A DNA stretch of 42,123 nucleotides from an uncultured Bacteroides sp. (GTDB taxonomy: Bacteria > Bacteroidota > Bacteroidia > Bacteroidales > Bacteroidaceae). Of this stretch, positions 24,373 to 35,214 are shown piece after piece (within the stretch, counting starts at the first letter, position 1; the number at the start of each line of letters is the position of its first letter). A model generated the notes under the pieces. That model had not been told where the DNA came from. It was given only the letters and a program-made list of their open reading frames with translations, and ran no database searches. The DNA lies in the NCBI GenBank assembly GCA_949289345.1, contig CASENS010000100.1:1-42123 (forward strand), in the 5' to 3' direction. Made by a program: the position numbers and the translations under genes.

Positions 24373-24930
24373 TTACTTCAGTGCGTAATAGGCGTCTGCC
24401 ATGATGGCTTGGCGTGCATCGGCCACACCTTGCTCATCCAGCGTGACAGTCAAGTCTTCACCATTGGGCAACGTCATGTTGGCGGTTCCGTCGTTGTTCA
24501 TTTTAATCAATTCGGTGCTGATGCCGTCGGCAACCACATTCCACGAGTTCAAGTCTTTGTCGTAAATCAGTTCCATTGACGCGTTCTCGTCACCTTCCTT
24601 TGTGATGGAGTAACCATTTTCCAAGGTTTCTACCAGATAATTCCCGTTCTCGCCCTGCACTTTCTTCACATCACCGATGCTTGCCATCGGGTTGCTTCCC
24701 GACCAGAATTCAATGGAGTTGATGACAAGGGCGTCGGCCAAGTAGCACACACCGTAAACTGGGATGATATTGAGCACCAGATACACAAGTTCATTTACAG
24801 CTTTATTGCTGATGTTTTGGTTCCAAGAGGACAATTTACTATGCAAGCCAAATGAACCTACACATGAACTGAACAGAAACGCACCGCATATCATCACGGT
24901 GGCAGCCATCTTCAAATTAAACTTCTTCAT
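24373..24930 (-). CDS. DUF3332 family lipoprotein
   Basis: A 185-residue protein of DUF3332. The signal peptide KMAATVMICGAFLFSSC has a lipobox (LFSSC), so Cys23 is lipidated. The mature N-terminus GSFGLHSKLSSWNQNISNKAVNELVYLVLNIIPVYGVCYLADALVINSIEFWSGSNP-type segment, with its helix and conserved SIEFWSGSNP, is the family hallmark. The C-terminal part is a small beta-rich domain. Its function is unknown. It is monocistronic, with a -7 box on the minus strand at 24981-24988 and a hairpin beyond the stop. Confidence 0.9.
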   Translation of the reverse strand: MKKFNLKMAATVMICGAFLFSSCVGSFGLHSKLSSWNQNISNKAVNELVYLVLNIIPVYGVCYLADALVINSIEFWSGSNPMASIGDVKKVQGENGNYLVETLENGYSITKEGDENASMELIYDKDLNSWNVVADGISTELIKMNNDGTANMTLPNGEDLTVTLDEQGVADARQAIMADAYYALK

Positions 24931-24980
24931 AATTTTGTCTCCTTTAATTTAGTTTAATAATTGGATATTAATATTGAGTG

Positions 24981-24988
24981 CAAATATA
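24981..24988 (-). promoter_or_regulatory. -7 box for the DUF3332 gene
   Basis: The minus strand reads TATATTTG (TAnnTTTG), 50 nt before the start codon. No -33 TTTG is evident. Confidence 0.4.
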
Positions 24989-25060
24989 GTTTTTATAATT
25001 GAATAAACTAATAAAACTGGAATTAAAAATCAGGTGAACCTGTTTATTGGTATTTTTGCG

Positions 25061-25068
25061 TATCTTTG
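25061..25068 (+). promoter_or_regulatory. -7 box for the MBL hydrolase gene
   Basis: TATCTTTG fits TAnnTTTG; a second match TATTTTTG precedes it at 25051-25058. The ATG at 25123 is 54 nt downstream. A start at 25066 would overlap this box and is rejected. Confidence 0.5.
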
Positions 25069-25122
25069 TGCCGCTTTTTGGGAAATGAACTTCCGGAAAG
25101 GATAATAGAAGGAAGAGAAAGA

Positions 25123-25926
25123 ATGAAAATACGATTTATAAGTTTGGCGAGCGGGAGCAGTGGGAACTGCTATTATTTAGGCTCCGAAAAATATGGTATA
25201 TTGATTGATGCGGGTGTCGCTATGCGTACTGTCCGGAAAGTGCTGAAGGAACATAACATCGGGATGGAGACAATCAGAGCCGTTTTTGTCACCCATGACC
25301 ATGCCGACCACATTAAGGCCGTCGGAGGCTTTGGTGAGAAGCTGAACATACCTGTCTATTCGACACGGCGCATTCATGAAGGAATCAATAAAAGCTATTG
25401 CGTATCCGAAAAACTGGGCGCCTCGGTGCGCTATTTGGAAAAACAGCAGCCCATGCAATTGGAAGATTTCCGTATCGAATCATTTGAAGTGCCTCATGAT
25501 GGCATTGACAATGTGGGTTATTTCATCGAGGCCGGCGGAAAAGCATTCGCGTTTTTGACGGATTTGGGTGAGATAACGCCCGTGGCGGCTCAATATATAT
25601 GTAGGGCCAACTATCTGATACTGGAGGCCAATTATGATGAGGAAATGTTGCGCATGGGACCGTATCCGGCTTATCTGAAAGAACGGATAACAAGCCGCAC
25701 CGGCCATTTGAGCAATACGGCTACGGCCACCTTTTTGGCGGAGCACTTTACAGAGCGCTTGCGTTACGTCTGGTTATGCCATTTGAGCCGGGAAAACAAT
25801 CATCCGGAGCTGGCGTATAAAACCGTGGAATGGAAACTGAGGGAGAAAGGCATAGAAGTAGGACGGGATGTGCAACTTTGCGCGCTGAAGCGTACGACTC
25901 CATCCGAACTTTACGAGTTTGAATAA
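25123..25926 (+). CDS. MBL-fold metallo-hydrolase, YycJ/WalJ-like
   Basis: A 267-residue metallo-beta-lactamase-fold enzyme. The metal motif HxHxDH is THDHADHIKAVGG, with further ligands in VPHDGIDNVGY (His), FLTDLG (Asp) and the C-terminal LCHLSRENNH. The N-terminus SLASGSSGNCYYL is typical of the YycJ (WalJ) group, which has been linked to DNA repair exonuclease activity and cell-division coordination in Firmicutes. The exact substrate in Bacteroidetes is unknown. The start at 25123 is supported by two -7 boxes (25051-25068). It stands alone, with clpC about 100 bp downstream under its own promoter. Confidence 0.9.
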   Translation: MKIRFISLASGSSGNCYYLGSEKYGILIDAGVAMRTVRKVLKEHNIGMETIRAVFVTHDHADHIKAVGGFGEKLNIPVYSTRRIHEGINKSYCVSEKLGASVRYLEKQQPMQLEDFRIESFEVPHDGIDNVGYFIEAGGKAFAFLTDLGEITPVAAQYICRANYLILEANYDEEMLRMGPYPAYLKERITSRTGHLSNTATATFLAEHFTERLRYVWLCHLSRENNHPELAYKTVEWKLREKGIEVGRDVQLCALKRTTPSELYEFE

Positions 25927-25986
25927 AAACTGGCATAAGTTTTGTAGAGAAAGGATATGGCTATGGCGCATTGTCTTAAAAATGCG

Positions 25987-25994
25987 TATATTTG
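25987..25994 (+). promoter_or_regulatory. -7 box for clpC
   Basis: TATATTTG fits TAnnTTTG, 37 nt before the ATG at 26032. A GGAG (26021-26024) lies 7 nt before the ATG, an unusually good Shine-Dalgarno site for this genome. Confidence 0.5.
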
Positions 25995-26031
25995 CCATGG
26001 AAATAACCCCAACATAATAAGGAGAAAGTAC

Positions 26032-28572
26032 ATGAATAATCAATTTTCGCAAAAAGTTTCGGATGTATTAGTATACAGCAAGGAAGAGTCTGTTCGGTTG
26101 AAGACCAATTATATAGGACCGGGACATCTGTTGCTGGGAATATTGCGCGACGGTACGGGAAAAGCCGTAGAAGTGTTGCGGAAACTTGGCGCAAACCTGG
26201 ACTTGATTAAAACGAACCTTGAGCGTCTGATGCGAAATACCGTAATCACACAGGCTGAATATGGGGGCAACAGTGAAAACCCGTTGAGCGTGGAAGCTAC
26301 ACGCGTGCTGAAAATCAGTATGTTGGAAGCACGTTTGCTGAAAAGTACCGTAGCCGATACGGAACATGTTCTGCTGGCAATTCTGAAGAATGAAGACGGA
26401 GTGGCTTCTGCTGTACTTGAGGAAAACCAGATAACATATAAAGCCGTTTTTGAACTCTTGACAAAAAAATCGGCTAATCCGAATGCAGGCATGAGATTTA
26501 CGGAAGATGACGAGGATGAGGAGGACGATGTGCTTCCTTCACGCTCCGGTCAAAATGACAATATGAGTGGGGCGGGTTATGCGGCTTCGGCGCAAACGGC
26601 TCAAAAGAAACCTACGAACGACACGCCGGTGCTGGATAATTTCGGTATGGACATTACCCGTGCGGCCGCTGAGGGCAAGCTGGATCCTGTCGTTGGGCGT
26701 GAACGTGAAATAGAACGTCTGGCGCAAATCTTGAGCCGGCGTAAGAAAAACAATCCGGTACTTATCGGAGAGCCGGGCGTGGGTAAATCGGCTATCGTGG
26801 AAGGGCTGGCTTTGCGCATCAACGAAAAAAAAGTGTCACGCATCTTGTTTGACAAACGTGTCATTATGCTCGACATGTCCGCAGTAGTGGCCGGAACAAA
26901 GTATCGAGGCCAGTTTGAGGAACGCGTTCGCTCCATTATTAATGAGTTGCAGAAAAATCCGAATGTCATCCTGTTCATTGATGAAATTCATACCATTGTC
27001 GGGGCGGGAGCCGCCGCGGGAACCATGGATGCGGCCAACATGCTGAAGCCGGCTTTGGCGCGTGGTGAAATCCAGTGCATAGGTGCGACGACATTGGACG
27101 AATACCGTAAAAGCATTGAGAAAGACGGGGCTTTGGAACGCCGATTCCAGAAAATTATCGTAGAACCTACGACGGAGGAAGAGACACTCCAGATATTGAA
27201 AAATATAAAGGAGAAATATGAAGACCATCACAACGTGTGGTATACGGATGAGGCGTTGGAGGCGTGCGTAAAACTCTCTGCCCGTTACATCAGCGACAGG
27301 AGTTTCCCCGACAAAGCCATCGATGCGCTGGATGAAGCCGGTTCGCGGGTGCACTTGACCAATATAAACGTTCCGAAGGAGATTGAGGAACAGGAGAAAC
27401 TCATTGAAATGGCGCGCCTGCAAAAAGCGGAAGCCGTGCGTTCGCAAAACTTTGAGTTGGCTGCCGGATATAGAGACCGTGAAAAGGAACTCTCAACCCA
27501 GCTGGAAATAATGAAAGACGAATGGGAAAAACAACTTAAGGACCGGCGTGAGACCGTGGACGAGGAAGAGATTGCCCAAGTGGTGTCCATGATGTCCGGG
27601 GTGCCCGTGCAACGCATGGCGCAGGCTGAAGGCATCAAATTGTCCGGTATGAAGGAAACCTTGCGCTCCAAAGTCATAGGACAAGATGCGGCCATAGACA
27701 AGGTGGTGAAAGCCATCGTGCGAAGTCGTGTGGGCTTAAAGGATCCCAACCGCCCCATCGGTACCTTTATGTTCCTAGGGCCTACGGGCGTAGGAAAAAC
27801 CCACTTGGCCAAGCAATTGGCGCGTTTTATGTTCGGTTCGGACGATGCGTTGATACGCATTGACATGAGCGAGTACATGGAGAAATACACGGTTTCCCGC
27901 ATGATAGGTGCGGCTCCGGGCTACGTGGGCTACGAGGAAGGTGGACAGCTGACTGAGCGCGTACGCCGCAAACCTTACTCCATCATCCTGTTGGATGAAA
28001 TTGAGAAAGCGCATTCCGATGTGTTCAACATCCTCTTGCAGGTGCTGGACGAAGGACGTCTGACGGACAACACGGGACGTACGATAGATTTCAAAAACAC
28101 TATTATCATCATGACCTCCAACATAGGCACCCGTCAGCTCAAGGAGTTTGGACGAGGCGTGGGCTTTGCGGCTCAAAACCGTGCAGACGACCGCGAATAT
28201 TCGCGCGGAGTGATACAGAAAGCGCTGAACAAGACTTTCTCGCCTGAGTTCCTAAATCGTCTGGATGACATCATCACTTTCGATCAGCTCACTCTGGAGG
28301 ACATCGTGAAGATTGTAGACATTGAGTTGGACGCCCTTTACGGACGCGTCGAAGCTATTGGTTACCACATGGAAGTGAGTGACGGAGCCAAGCAATTCCT
28401 GGCTAAGAAAGGATATGACGTACAATACGGCGCACGCCCCTTGAAGCGTGCGGTGCAGACCTACCTGGAAGACGGATTGTCCGAAATGATAATCGGTTCT
28501 GAACTCCGGCCCGGAGATACAATACACGTCACATGGGACGAGGGTAGCGAGGCACTGAGCATGAAACGATAG
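26032..28572 (+). CDS. clpC: ATP-dependent Clp protease ATP-binding subunit ClpC
   Basis: An 846-residue AAA+ unfoldase that feeds ClpP or acts as a disaggregase. It has two N-terminal Clp repeats (residues 1-150), then an acidic linker (DDEDEEDD). The D1 domain has [16 protein letters not shown] and the arginine finger region, followed by the ClpC-type middle domain with a UVR-like motif ([15 protein letters not shown]). The D2 domain has [26 protein letters not shown] and a C-terminal ClpB_D2-small domain. The frame extends to 25957; I chose the ATG at 26032 because of the SD site and promoter. A terminator follows at 28604. Confidence 0.95.
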   Translation: MNNQFSQKVSDVLVYSKEESVRLKTNYIGPGHLLLGILRDGTGKAVEVLRKLGANLDLIKTNLERLMRNTVITQAEYGGNSENPLSVEATRVLKISMLEARLLKSTVADTEHVLLAILKNEDGVASAVLEENQITYKAVFELLTKKSANPNAGMRFTEDDEDEEDDVLPSRSGQNDNMSGAGYAASAQTAQKKPTNDTPVLDNFGMDITRAAAEGKLDPVVGREREIERLAQILSRRKKNNPVLIGEPGVGKSAIVEGLALRINEKKVSRILFDKRVIMLDMSAVVAGTKYRGQFEERVRSIINELQKNPNVILFIDEIHTIVGAGAAAGTMDAANMLKPALARGEIQCIGATTLDEYRKSIEKDGALERRFQKIIVEPTTEEETLQILKNIKEKYEDHHNVWYTDEALEACVKLSARYISDRSFPDKAIDALDEAGSRVHLTNINVPKEIEEQEKLIEMARLQKAEAVRSQNFELAAGYRDREKELSTQLEIMKDEWEKQLKDRRETVDEEEIAQVVSMMSGVPVQRMAQAEGIKLSGMKETLRSKVIGQDAAIDKVVKAIVRSRVGLKDPNRPIGTFMFLGPTGVGKTHLAKQLARFMFGSDDALIRIDMSEYMEKYTVSRMIGAAPGYVGYEEGGQLTERVRRKPYSIILLDEIEKAHSDVFNILLQVLDEGRLTDNTGRTIDFKNTIIIMTSNIGTRQLKEFGRGVGFAAQNRADDREYSRGVIQKALNKTFSPEFLNRLDDIITFDQLTLEDIVKIVDIELDALYGRVEAIGYHMEVSDGAKQFLAKKGYDVQYGARPLKRAVQTYLEDGLSEMIIGSELRPGDTIHVTWDEGSEALSMKR

Positions 28573-28603
28573 AAAGACATACCTGTCATATTATACAGAC
28601 AAA

Positions 28604-28636
28604 ATGTCAGCCATGCATGGGCTGGCATTTTTTTTG
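28604..28636 (+). terminator. clpC terminator
   Basis: ATGTCAGCC (28604-28612) pairs with GGCTGGCAT (28620-28628), including one G·U, with a 7-nt loop. A run of eight T follows immediately. Confidence 0.8.
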
Positions 28637-28681
28637 TATTTTCCCTATCAGAAAATAGTGAACTAAAAAATTATAGTAACG

Positions 28682-30730
28682 ATGCAAAAAGGAAATATTG
28701 GGGTAACTACAGAGAACATTTTCCCCGTTATTAAAAAATTCTTATATAGTGATCATGAGATTTTCTTACGTGAACTGGTGTCCAATGCTGTAGACGCCAC
28801 GCAAAAGTTGAAGACGCTTATCTCTATGGGTGAGTTCCAAGGCGAGACCGGAGACCTCACCATACATGTCAGCTTGGGCAAGGATACTATCACCGTGTCA
28901 GATAGAGGCCTTGGGTTGACCGCCGAAGAAATAGACAAATACATCAATCAGATAGCCTTTTCGGGTGCAAATGATTTTTTGGAAAAATACAAGAACGACG
29001 CTAACGCCATTATTGGACATTTTGGCTTGGGCTTCTATTCTGCCTTTATGGTCGCCAAGAAAGTGGAACTTATTACTAAATCTTACAAAGAAGGCGCGCA
29101 AGCTGTAAAATGGACTTGTGACGGAAGTCCGGAATTCACCATCGAAGATTGTGACAAAGCCGACCGTGGTACGGATATCGTGCTTTATGTGGACGATGAC
29201 TGCAAAGAATTTTTGGAAGAAGCGCGCATAGCTTCCTTGCTGAAGAAATATTGCAGTTTCCTGCCAGTGCCTATTGCCTTCGGCAAGAAAAAAGAATGGA
29301 AAGACGGGAAACAGGTGGAAACCGAGGAGGATAATATCATCAATGATACTACCCCCTTGTGGACGCGTAAACCCAGTGAACTGAAGGACGATGACTACAA
29401 GAAATTCTACCGCGACCTCTATCCCATGAGCGATGAGCCCCTGTTCTGGATACACCTTAATGTAGACTATCCGTTCCACCTCACCGGTATCCTCTACTTC
29501 CCCAAGGTAAAGAGTAACATCGAGCTGAATCGTAACAAAATACAACTCTATTGCAATCAAGTGTACGTTACCGATTCTGTAGAAGGTATTGTGCCTGACT
29601 TCCTTACCTTGCTTCACGGTGTGCTGGATTCACCGGACATTCCTTTGAACGTGTCGCGTTCGTATTTGCAAAGTGATTCCAATGTGAAGAAAATCTCCAC
29701 GTATATCACTAAGAAAGTATCTGACCGCCTGCAATCCATTTTCAAGAATGACCGCAAGCAATTCGAGGACAAATGGAACGATTTGAAGATATTCATCGAT
29801 TATGGCATGCTGACGCAAGAGGACTTTTATGACCGTGCAAAGGACTTTGCCCTCTTGACTGACAGCGATGGCAAGTTCTACACCTTTGAGGAATACAAAA
29901 CTTTGATAAAGGATAATCAGACCGATAAGAATGGCACTTTGATATACCTTTACGCAAACAACAAGGACGAGCAATACACCTACATAGAGGCTGCCAAGAA
30001 CAAAGGATACAACGTCCTCTTGATGGATGGGCAACTGGACATCGCTGTAGTAAGTATGTTGGAGCAGAAGTTCGAGAAAGTGCGCTTCACGCGTGTGGAC
30101 AGTGACACATTGGATAATCTCATAGCCAAAGAAGACAAGAAGGAAGACGAAGTGCAAGCCCACGACCGGGAAGTACTCTCCATTCTTTTCAAGAGCCAGT
30201 TGCCCAAGACGGACAAGACAGAATTCTACGTCATGGCTCAGTCCCTTGGAGAGAATGCTCTGCCTGTGATGATAACCCAAAGCGAGTATATGCGCCGTAT
30301 GAAAGAAATGGCCAACATCCAGGCAGGCATGAGTTTCTATGGCGACATGCCGGACATGTTCAACCTTGTGCTCAACGCTGACCATAAGCTCGTAAAAGGC
30401 ATATTGGCCGATGAAGACCAGGCATGTGCCGCGCAAGTGGCTCCCCTCCAGCAAGAACTGGACGAGACAAATGCCCGTCGCGATGCCTTGAAGAAGAGTC
30501 ACGAAGGCAAGAAAGACGAAGAAATTCCTACCGCTGAGAAAGACGAATTGGAAGACCTCAACAAGAAATGCGACGCATTGAAAGCCCAGAAAGAGAGCCT
30601 TTATGCAGACTATGCTGCGAAGAACCCCGTCATCAAACAACTCATCGACTTGGCCTTGCTTCAAAATGGCATGCTGAAAGGAGAGGCGTTGGACAAGTTC
30701 GTCAAGCGTAGCATCTATCTCATCAACTAA
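28682..30730 (+). CDS. htpG: molecular chaperone HtpG (Hsp90)
   Basis: A 682-residue Hsp90. The N-terminal GHKL ATPase is clear: ELVSNAVDATQKL (catalytic Glu and Asn), DRGLGLT, and the lid with IGHFGLGFYSAFMV. The middle domain contains NVSRSYLQ, with the Arg that contacts the ATP phosphate. The C-terminal dimerisation domain carries an extra charged, helical stretch (about residues 585-650) rich in Lys, Glu and Asp, a feature I associate with Bacteroidetes HtpG. No clear -7 box lies in the 109 bp after clpC, so a heat-inducible promoter of a different type is possible. Confidence 0.96.
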   Translation: MQKGNIGVTTENIFPVIKKFLYSDHEIFLRELVSNAVDATQKLKTLISMGEFQGETGDLTIHVSLGKDTITVSDRGLGLTAEEIDKYINQIAFSGANDFLEKYKNDANAIIGHFGLGFYSAFMVAKKVELITKSYKEGAQAVKWTCDGSPEFTIEDCDKADRGTDIVLYVDDDCKEFLEEARIASLLKKYCSFLPVPIAFGKKKEWKDGKQVETEEDNIINDTTPLWTRKPSELKDDDYKKFYRDLYPMSDEPLFWIHLNVDYPFHLTGILYFPKVKSNIELNRNKIQLYCNQVYVTDSVEGIVPDFLTLLHGVLDSPDIPLNVSRSYLQSDSNVKKISTYITKKVSDRLQSIFKNDRKQFEDKWNDLKIFIDYGMLTQEDFYDRAKDFALLTDSDGKFYTFEEYKTLIKDNQTDKNGTLIYLYANNKDEQYTYIEAAKNKGYNVLLMDGQLDIAVVSMLEQKFEKVRFTRVDSDTLDNLIAKEDKKEDEVQAHDREVLSILFKSQLPKTDKTEFYVMAQSLGENALPVMITQSEYMRRMKEMANIQAGMSFYGDMPDMFNLVLNADHKLVKGILADEDQACAAQVAPLQQELDETNARRDALKKSHEGKKDEEIPTAEKDELEDLNKKCDALKAQKESLYADYAAKNPVIKQLIDLALLQNGMLKGEALDKFVKRSIYLIN

Positions 30731-30766
30731 TTCCCTTTAAACATTTTTCTATAATGTTTAATTGCA

Positions 30767-30806
30767 AACATCGCAATCGATAGAAATATAGATTGCGATG
30801 TTTTTT
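30767..30806 (+). terminator. htpG terminator
   Basis: AACATCGCAATC (30767-30778) pairs perfectly with GATTGCGATGTT (30791-30802), a 12-bp stem followed by TTTT. The rest of the 306-bp gap to gyrA shows no gene and no TAnnTTTG box; it is AT-rich, with the sequence just before gyrA nearly free of G/C. Confidence 0.85.
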
Positions 30807-31036
30807 ATGTCGCTTCCGGACTGATTATGTGCTAATGCCATATGGCGTGAACACACATTGGTGCAAACTCTGTGCAGCGCAATCGGCACATTGGCACATT
30901 ATCATATTAAAATTATTACTTGCCTATTCAAGCGCTTAAAGTTTCTTCCCCAAAAGTTTTTGTATGTCGTGAAAAAGCAGTACTTTAGCGTGGTTTTTCG
31001 TGAACCCAAAGATTGTATAATTAATAATTGTTTTAA

Positions 31037-33538
31037 ATGCTTGAACAAGACAGAATTATAAAAATCAACATCGAGGAGGAAATGAAGTCATCGTACATCG
31101 ATTACTCCATGTCAGTAATCGTGGCGCGTGCCCTTCCAGATGTAAGAGACGGTTTCAAACCCGTACATCGGCGCATACTTTACGGCATGATGGGGTTGGG
31201 AAACACGTCCGACAAACCTTATAAGAAATCAGCCAGAGTGGTAGGTGAAGTCTTAGGTAAATATCACCCGCATGGCGACTCATCAGTTTACGGAGCGCTT
31301 GTACGTATGGCTCAGCCTTGGGCGATGCGCTACATGGTGGTGGACGGGCAAGGCAACTATGGCTCGGTTGACGGAGATAGTCCTGCGGCCATGCGATACA
31401 CCGAGTGCCGCTTGCGCAAGATTGGCGAGGATATGATGCAAGACATCGACAAGGAAACGGTGGATATGATGAATAATTTTGATGATACTTTGCAGGAACC
31501 CACCGTAATGCCTACACGTATCCCCAACCTGCTGGTAAACGGAGCCTCCGGTATTGCCGTTGGTATGGCTACCAATATGCCCACGCACAATCTGGCCGAA
31601 GTGATTGACGCGTGTGTGGCATACATTGATAACAACGATATTTCCATTGAGGAACTGATGGATTACGTCAAAGCTCCCGACTTTCCCACAGGAGGATATA
31701 TATATGGTATGAATGGGGTGCGCGAAGCCTATCTTACCGGAAGGGGAAGGGTAGTGATGCGTGCCAAGGCAGAGATAGAAAACGGAACCACGCACGATAA
31801 AATCGTGGTGACTGAGATACCTTACGGGGTGAACAAAGCCGAACTCATCAAGTACATAGCCGACTTGGCCAATGAGAAAAAAATAGAAGGCGTGACGAAC
31901 GTCAATGACGAGTCCGACCGCGAAGGCATGCGTATTGTCATTGACGTAAAGCGCGACGCAAACGCCAGTGTGGTGTTGAACAAACTTTATAAAATGACCC
32001 AATTGCAGACCTCGTTCAGCGTCAACAACGTGGCTTTGGTGCACGGACGTCCCCGTCTGCTCAATTTGAAAGACCTCATCCGCTATTTTGTGGAGCACCG
32101 GCACGATGTGGTGATACGCCGCACCAAGTTTGACTTGCGCAAGGCTAAGGAACGCGCCCACATATTGGAAGGTCTCATCATAGCTTCGGACAATATTGAC
32201 GAAGTGATACGCATTATCCGTGCCGCCAAGACACCAAATGATGCTATCAAGGGGCTGATGGAACGTTTCCAACTGACCGAAATACAGGCGCGCGCTATCG
32301 TGGAAATGCGTTTGCGTCAACTTACAGGCCTCATGCAGGACCAGCTCCATGCCGAATACGAAGAAGTCAAAAAGCAAATTGCCTATTTGGAAGAAATATT
32401 AGTCAACGACGATTTGTGCCGCAAGGTCATCAAGGACGAACTCATCGAAGTGAAGGCCAAGTATGGCGACCCACGCCGTTCCGAGATAGTTTACTCATCC
32501 GAGGAGTTCAATCCTGAAGATTTCTATGCCGATGACCAGATGATTATCACTATCTCGCACATGGGCTACATCAAGCGCACGCCCTTGAGCGAATTCCATG
32601 CCCAAAACCGGGGTGGGGTAGGATCCAAAGGTTCCGACACGCGCGACCAAGACTTCGTGGAGCATATCTATCCTGCCACGATGCACAACACCATGATGTT
32701 CTTCACCCAGAAAGGCAAATGCTATTGGCTGAAAGTGTACGAGATACCTGAAGGTTCAAAGAGTTCTAAGGGCAGGGCTATACAGAACCTGCTTAACATC
32801 GACTCGGATGATGCCGTGAATGCTTACCTGCGCGTAAAGAACCTCAATGACCAGGAGTTCATCAACTCCCACTACGTGCTTTTCTGTACCAAGCAAGGCG
32901 TCATCAAGAAAACATTGCTGGAACAGTATTCACGCCCGCGCCAGAATGGTGTGAACGCCATTACCATCCGTGAAGACGACCGTGTCATCGAGGTTCGCAT
33001 GACCAATGGAGACAATGAAATCATTATCGCTAACCGTAACGGGCGCGCTATCCGCTTTCACGAAAGCGCTGTGCGCGTTATGGGTCGTACAGCCACTGGT
33101 GTGCGAGGCATGACGCTGGATGAAGACGGGCAGGACGAAGTGGTTGGCATGGTATGCATCAAAGACCCCGAGCATGAAACCATCATGGTTGTGTCCGAGC
33201 AAGGTTATGGCAAGCGCTCTGACATTGAGGACTACCGCAAGACTAACCGTGGAGGCAAAGGTGTGAAGACCATGAACATCACCGAGAAGACCGGAAAGCT
33301 AGTGGCTATCAAAACCGTGACTGATGAAAACGACTTGATGATTATCAATAAGTCTGGCATCACCATACGCTTGCGTGTGGCCGATGTGCGCATTATGGGA
33401 CGAGCCACCCAAGGCGTCCATCTCATTAACCTTGAGAAACGTAATGACGAGATTGGTTCCGTGTGCAAGGTGAGTGCCGAGGCCGCTGAGGTGGATGATG
33501 AAGGTGAAAACATAGGACAAATCGAACAAGAAGAATAG
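31037..33538 (+). CDS. gyrA: DNA gyrase subunit A
   Basis: An 833-residue type II topoisomerase subunit. The catalytic tyrosine is Y121 ([10 protein letters not shown]). The quinolone region [10 protein letters not shown] has D81 and S82, and A118 precedes the active site; these are the wild-type residues at positions altered in resistant B. fragilis. The C-terminal domain has beta-pinwheel blades with the GyrA box (TNRGGKG), which separates GyrA from ParC. The C-terminus is acidic. It starts at the ATG at 31037. The TPR gene follows after 44 bp, perhaps cotranscribed. Confidence 0.97.
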   Translation: MLEQDRIIKINIEEEMKSSYIDYSMSVIVARALPDVRDGFKPVHRRILYGMMGLGNTSDKPYKKSARVVGEVLGKYHPHGDSSVYGALVRMAQPWAMRYMVVDGQGNYGSVDGDSPAAMRYTECRLRKIGEDMMQDIDKETVDMMNNFDDTLQEPTVMPTRIPNLLVNGASGIAVGMATNMPTHNLAEVIDACVAYIDNNDISIEELMDYVKAPDFPTGGYIYGMNGVREAYLTGRGRVVMRAKAEIENGTTHDKIVVTEIPYGVNKAELIKYIADLANEKKIEGVTNVNDESDREGMRIVIDVKRDANASVVLNKLYKMTQLQTSFSVNNVALVHGRPRLLNLKDLIRYFVEHRHDVVIRRTKFDLRKAKERAHILEGLIIASDNIDEVIRIIRAAKTPNDAIKGLMERFQLTEIQARAIVEMRLRQLTGLMQDQLHAEYEEVKKQIAYLEEILVNDDLCRKVIKDELIEVKAKYGDPRRSEIVYSSEEFNPEDFYADDQMIITISHMGYIKRTPLSEFHAQNRGGVGSKGSDTRDQDFVEHIYPATMHNTMMFFTQKGKCYWLKVYEIPEGSKSSKGRAIQNLLNIDSDDAVNAYLRVKNLNDQEFINSHYVLFCTKQGVIKKTLLEQYSRPRQNGVNAITIREDDRVIEVRMTNGDNEIIIANRNGRAIRFHESAVRVMGRTATGVRGMTLDEDGQDEVVGMVCIKDPEHETIMVVSEQGYGKRSDIEDYRKTNRGGKGVKTMNITEKTGKLVAIKTVTDENDLMIINKSGITIRLRVADVRIMGRATQGVHLINLEKRNDEIGSVCKVSAEAAEVDDEGENIGQIEQEE

Positions 33539-33582
33539 ACGAAATAAAATAAACGTTAATTTAATTTTATTTTTCAACAATC

Positions 33583-34857
33583 ATGAAAAAGTTATTATTT
33601 GTAGCGGCTTTGCTGATTGGTGCGACAAGCGTAAGCTTCGCACAGGAAAAAGCAGTGAAGGAAGCCAAGAAAATCGCCAACGGCACGACACCCGATTTTG
33701 CCAAGGCGGAAGAGCTGATTAACCAAGCTCTGGTTAATCCTGAAACGAAGGATGTGGCCGAAACATGGAACGTGGCCGGTTTCATCCAGCGCAGAAGAAG
33801 CGAAGAAGAAATGAAGAACGCCTACCTGCGCAAGCCCTACGACACATTGCAGGTGTACAACAGTGCGCTGAACATGTGCCGTTACTTCTTTAAATGCGAT
33901 GAATTAGCTCAAATTCCCAACGAGAAGGGTAAAATTAAGAACAAATATCGCAAGAGCAACTCTGCCACCATGCTGAACGAGCGCGGCAACCTCATCAACG
34001 GTGGTATCCAGTACTACAACACCTATTTGGGTTCTGAGAAGAAAGAAGACGGACAAAAGGCTCTTGACTTCTTCGGTACTTACGTTGACATGGCAGCACA
34101 TCCCATGTTTGAGAAGGAGAACTTGCTCCAGACCGATACCATCCTGCCCACCATCGCTTACTACGCCAGCATGGTAGCGGCTCGCTTGGAAGATTATCCC
34201 AGTGTGCTGAAGTATGCTCCTTATGCGAGGGATGATAAGGAAGTTGGCAAGTTTGCCATGGAGTTGGAGTCTACGGCCTTGAAAGCTGAAGGTGATACCA
34301 CCAAGTGGATTGCGTCGCTCCAAGAAGGTATCCGGAAGTATCCTGACCATCAGTTCTTCTTTGGCAATCTGATAGATTACTACAGCAACAACAACAAGTA
34401 TGACGAAGCGTTGAAGTTTGCCGACGACATGTTGGCTAAAGACCCCAACAATACCTTCTACCTCTATGTAAAGGGTTACCTGTATCACAACATGTACACT
34501 GTCCTGCGTGAAAAGGATCCTGGCCAGGCCGCTGCTTCGTTGGAGAAGGCCATCGAATTCTATCAAAAGACCACGGAAATAGATCCGAACTATGCCGAAG
34601 CCTATTCTAACTTAGGTTTGGTATATTGTCTCCAAGCACAAGACTTCTCCGAGAAGGCCACCGCGGATGTCAACGATCCCAAATACCAGCAAGACCAGGC
34701 AACACTGAAGACCTTCTACGAGAAAGCTCGTCCTTGCTACGAGAAAGCCCGTCAGCTTCAGCCTGAAAAGAAAGAATTGTGGCTCAATGGTCTGTACCGT
34801 GTGTACTACAATCTGCAGATGGGTCCTGAATTTGAGGAAATCGAGAGCTTGATGTAA
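33583..34857 (+). CDS. exported TPR-repeat protein
   Basis: A 424-residue protein with an N-terminal signal peptide (MKKLLFVAALLIGATSVSFAQ), probably cleaved after FAQ or FA. The rest is helical: an N-terminal all-helix segment (KEAKKIANGTTPDFAKAEELINQAL) and, from about residue 245, TPR units such as KYDEALKFADDMLAKDPNN and FYQKTTEIDPNYAEAYSNLGLVYCLQ. TPR proteins mediate protein-protein contacts, here in the periplasm. It directly follows gyrA, an arrangement I recall from other Bacteroides, and is closed by a strong terminator at 34902. Confidence 0.88.
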   Translation: MKKLLFVAALLIGATSVSFAQEKAVKEAKKIANGTTPDFAKAEELINQALVNPETKDVAETWNVAGFIQRRRSEEEMKNAYLRKPYDTLQVYNSALNMCRYFFKCDELAQIPNEKGKIKNKYRKSNSATMLNERGNLINGGIQYYNTYLGSEKKEDGQKALDFFGTYVDMAAHPMFEKENLLQTDTILPTIAYYASMVAARLEDYPSVLKYAPYARDDKEVGKFAMELESTALKAEGDTTKWIASLQEGIRKYPDHQFFFGNLIDYYSNNNKYDEALKFADDMLAKDPNNTFYLYVKGYLYHNMYTVLREKDPGQAAASLEKAIEFYQKTTEIDPNYAEAYSNLGLVYCLQAQDFSEKATADVNDPKYQQDQATLKTFYEKARPCYEKARQLQPEKKELWLNGLYRVYYNLQMGPEFEEIESLM

Positions 34858-34901
34858 ACGAAATCACTTCTTCTGAAGGAGAACAGAGATAAAAAGTGAG
34901 A

Positions 34902-34937
34902 AGAGGATGTGACCGTGGAGGTCACATCCTCTATTTT
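34902..34937 (+). terminator. terminator after the TPR gene
   Basis: AGAGGATGTGACC (34902-34914) pairs with GGTCACATCCTCT (34920-34932): a perfect 13-bp stem, 5-nt loop GTGGA, then ATTTTTG. Confidence 0.88.
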
Positions 34938-34972
34938 TGTTTACTTCCTTGAACCACGGATGATACGAATAG

Positions 34973-35196
34973 GATAGATTTTGTCGCCCACAATACAAAA
35001 GCCCGGAGGATTTAGCTGAGTTGCTATTCCAAAGAGGGTTTGCATTCGATGATAAGGAACGTGTTTGCCGATACATACTATTGACATTATATCGCCACAC
35101 AACGGTATGAAGCAGCATTTCCAATTCTTGCTGGACGTTGATTACAAGGCGATAGGCATTCCGCAAAACTGGCTTGGTAAACCGTTGTGGATGTAA
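34973..35196 (+). pseudogene. remnant of an Abi-family (Abi_2-like) gene
   Basis: Two fragments in different frames read like the two ends of an Abi_2 (abortive infection, AbiD/F type) protein. The first, from 34973 to a stop at 35108, contains SPEDLAELLFQRGFAF and DDKERVCRYILLTLYR, like the LLxSRG...D..RA..YL..ISYYRLS start of the family. The second, 35107-35196, begins MKQHFQFLLDVDYKAIGIPQ and ends NWLGKPLWM, like the ...MGFPxxWxxxPLW C-terminus. The roughly 200 middle residues are missing, no start codon precedes the first part, and the frames differ. The identification is by pattern memory only. Confidence 0.45.
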
Positions 35197-35214
35197 ATAT
35201 AATCTATTTTATAA

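Noticed and set aside
34864-35166. 100-residue minus-strand frame after the TPR gene
   Set aside because: It includes the terminator hairpin (34902-34937) and is antisense to the Abi-like remnant; no motif seen.
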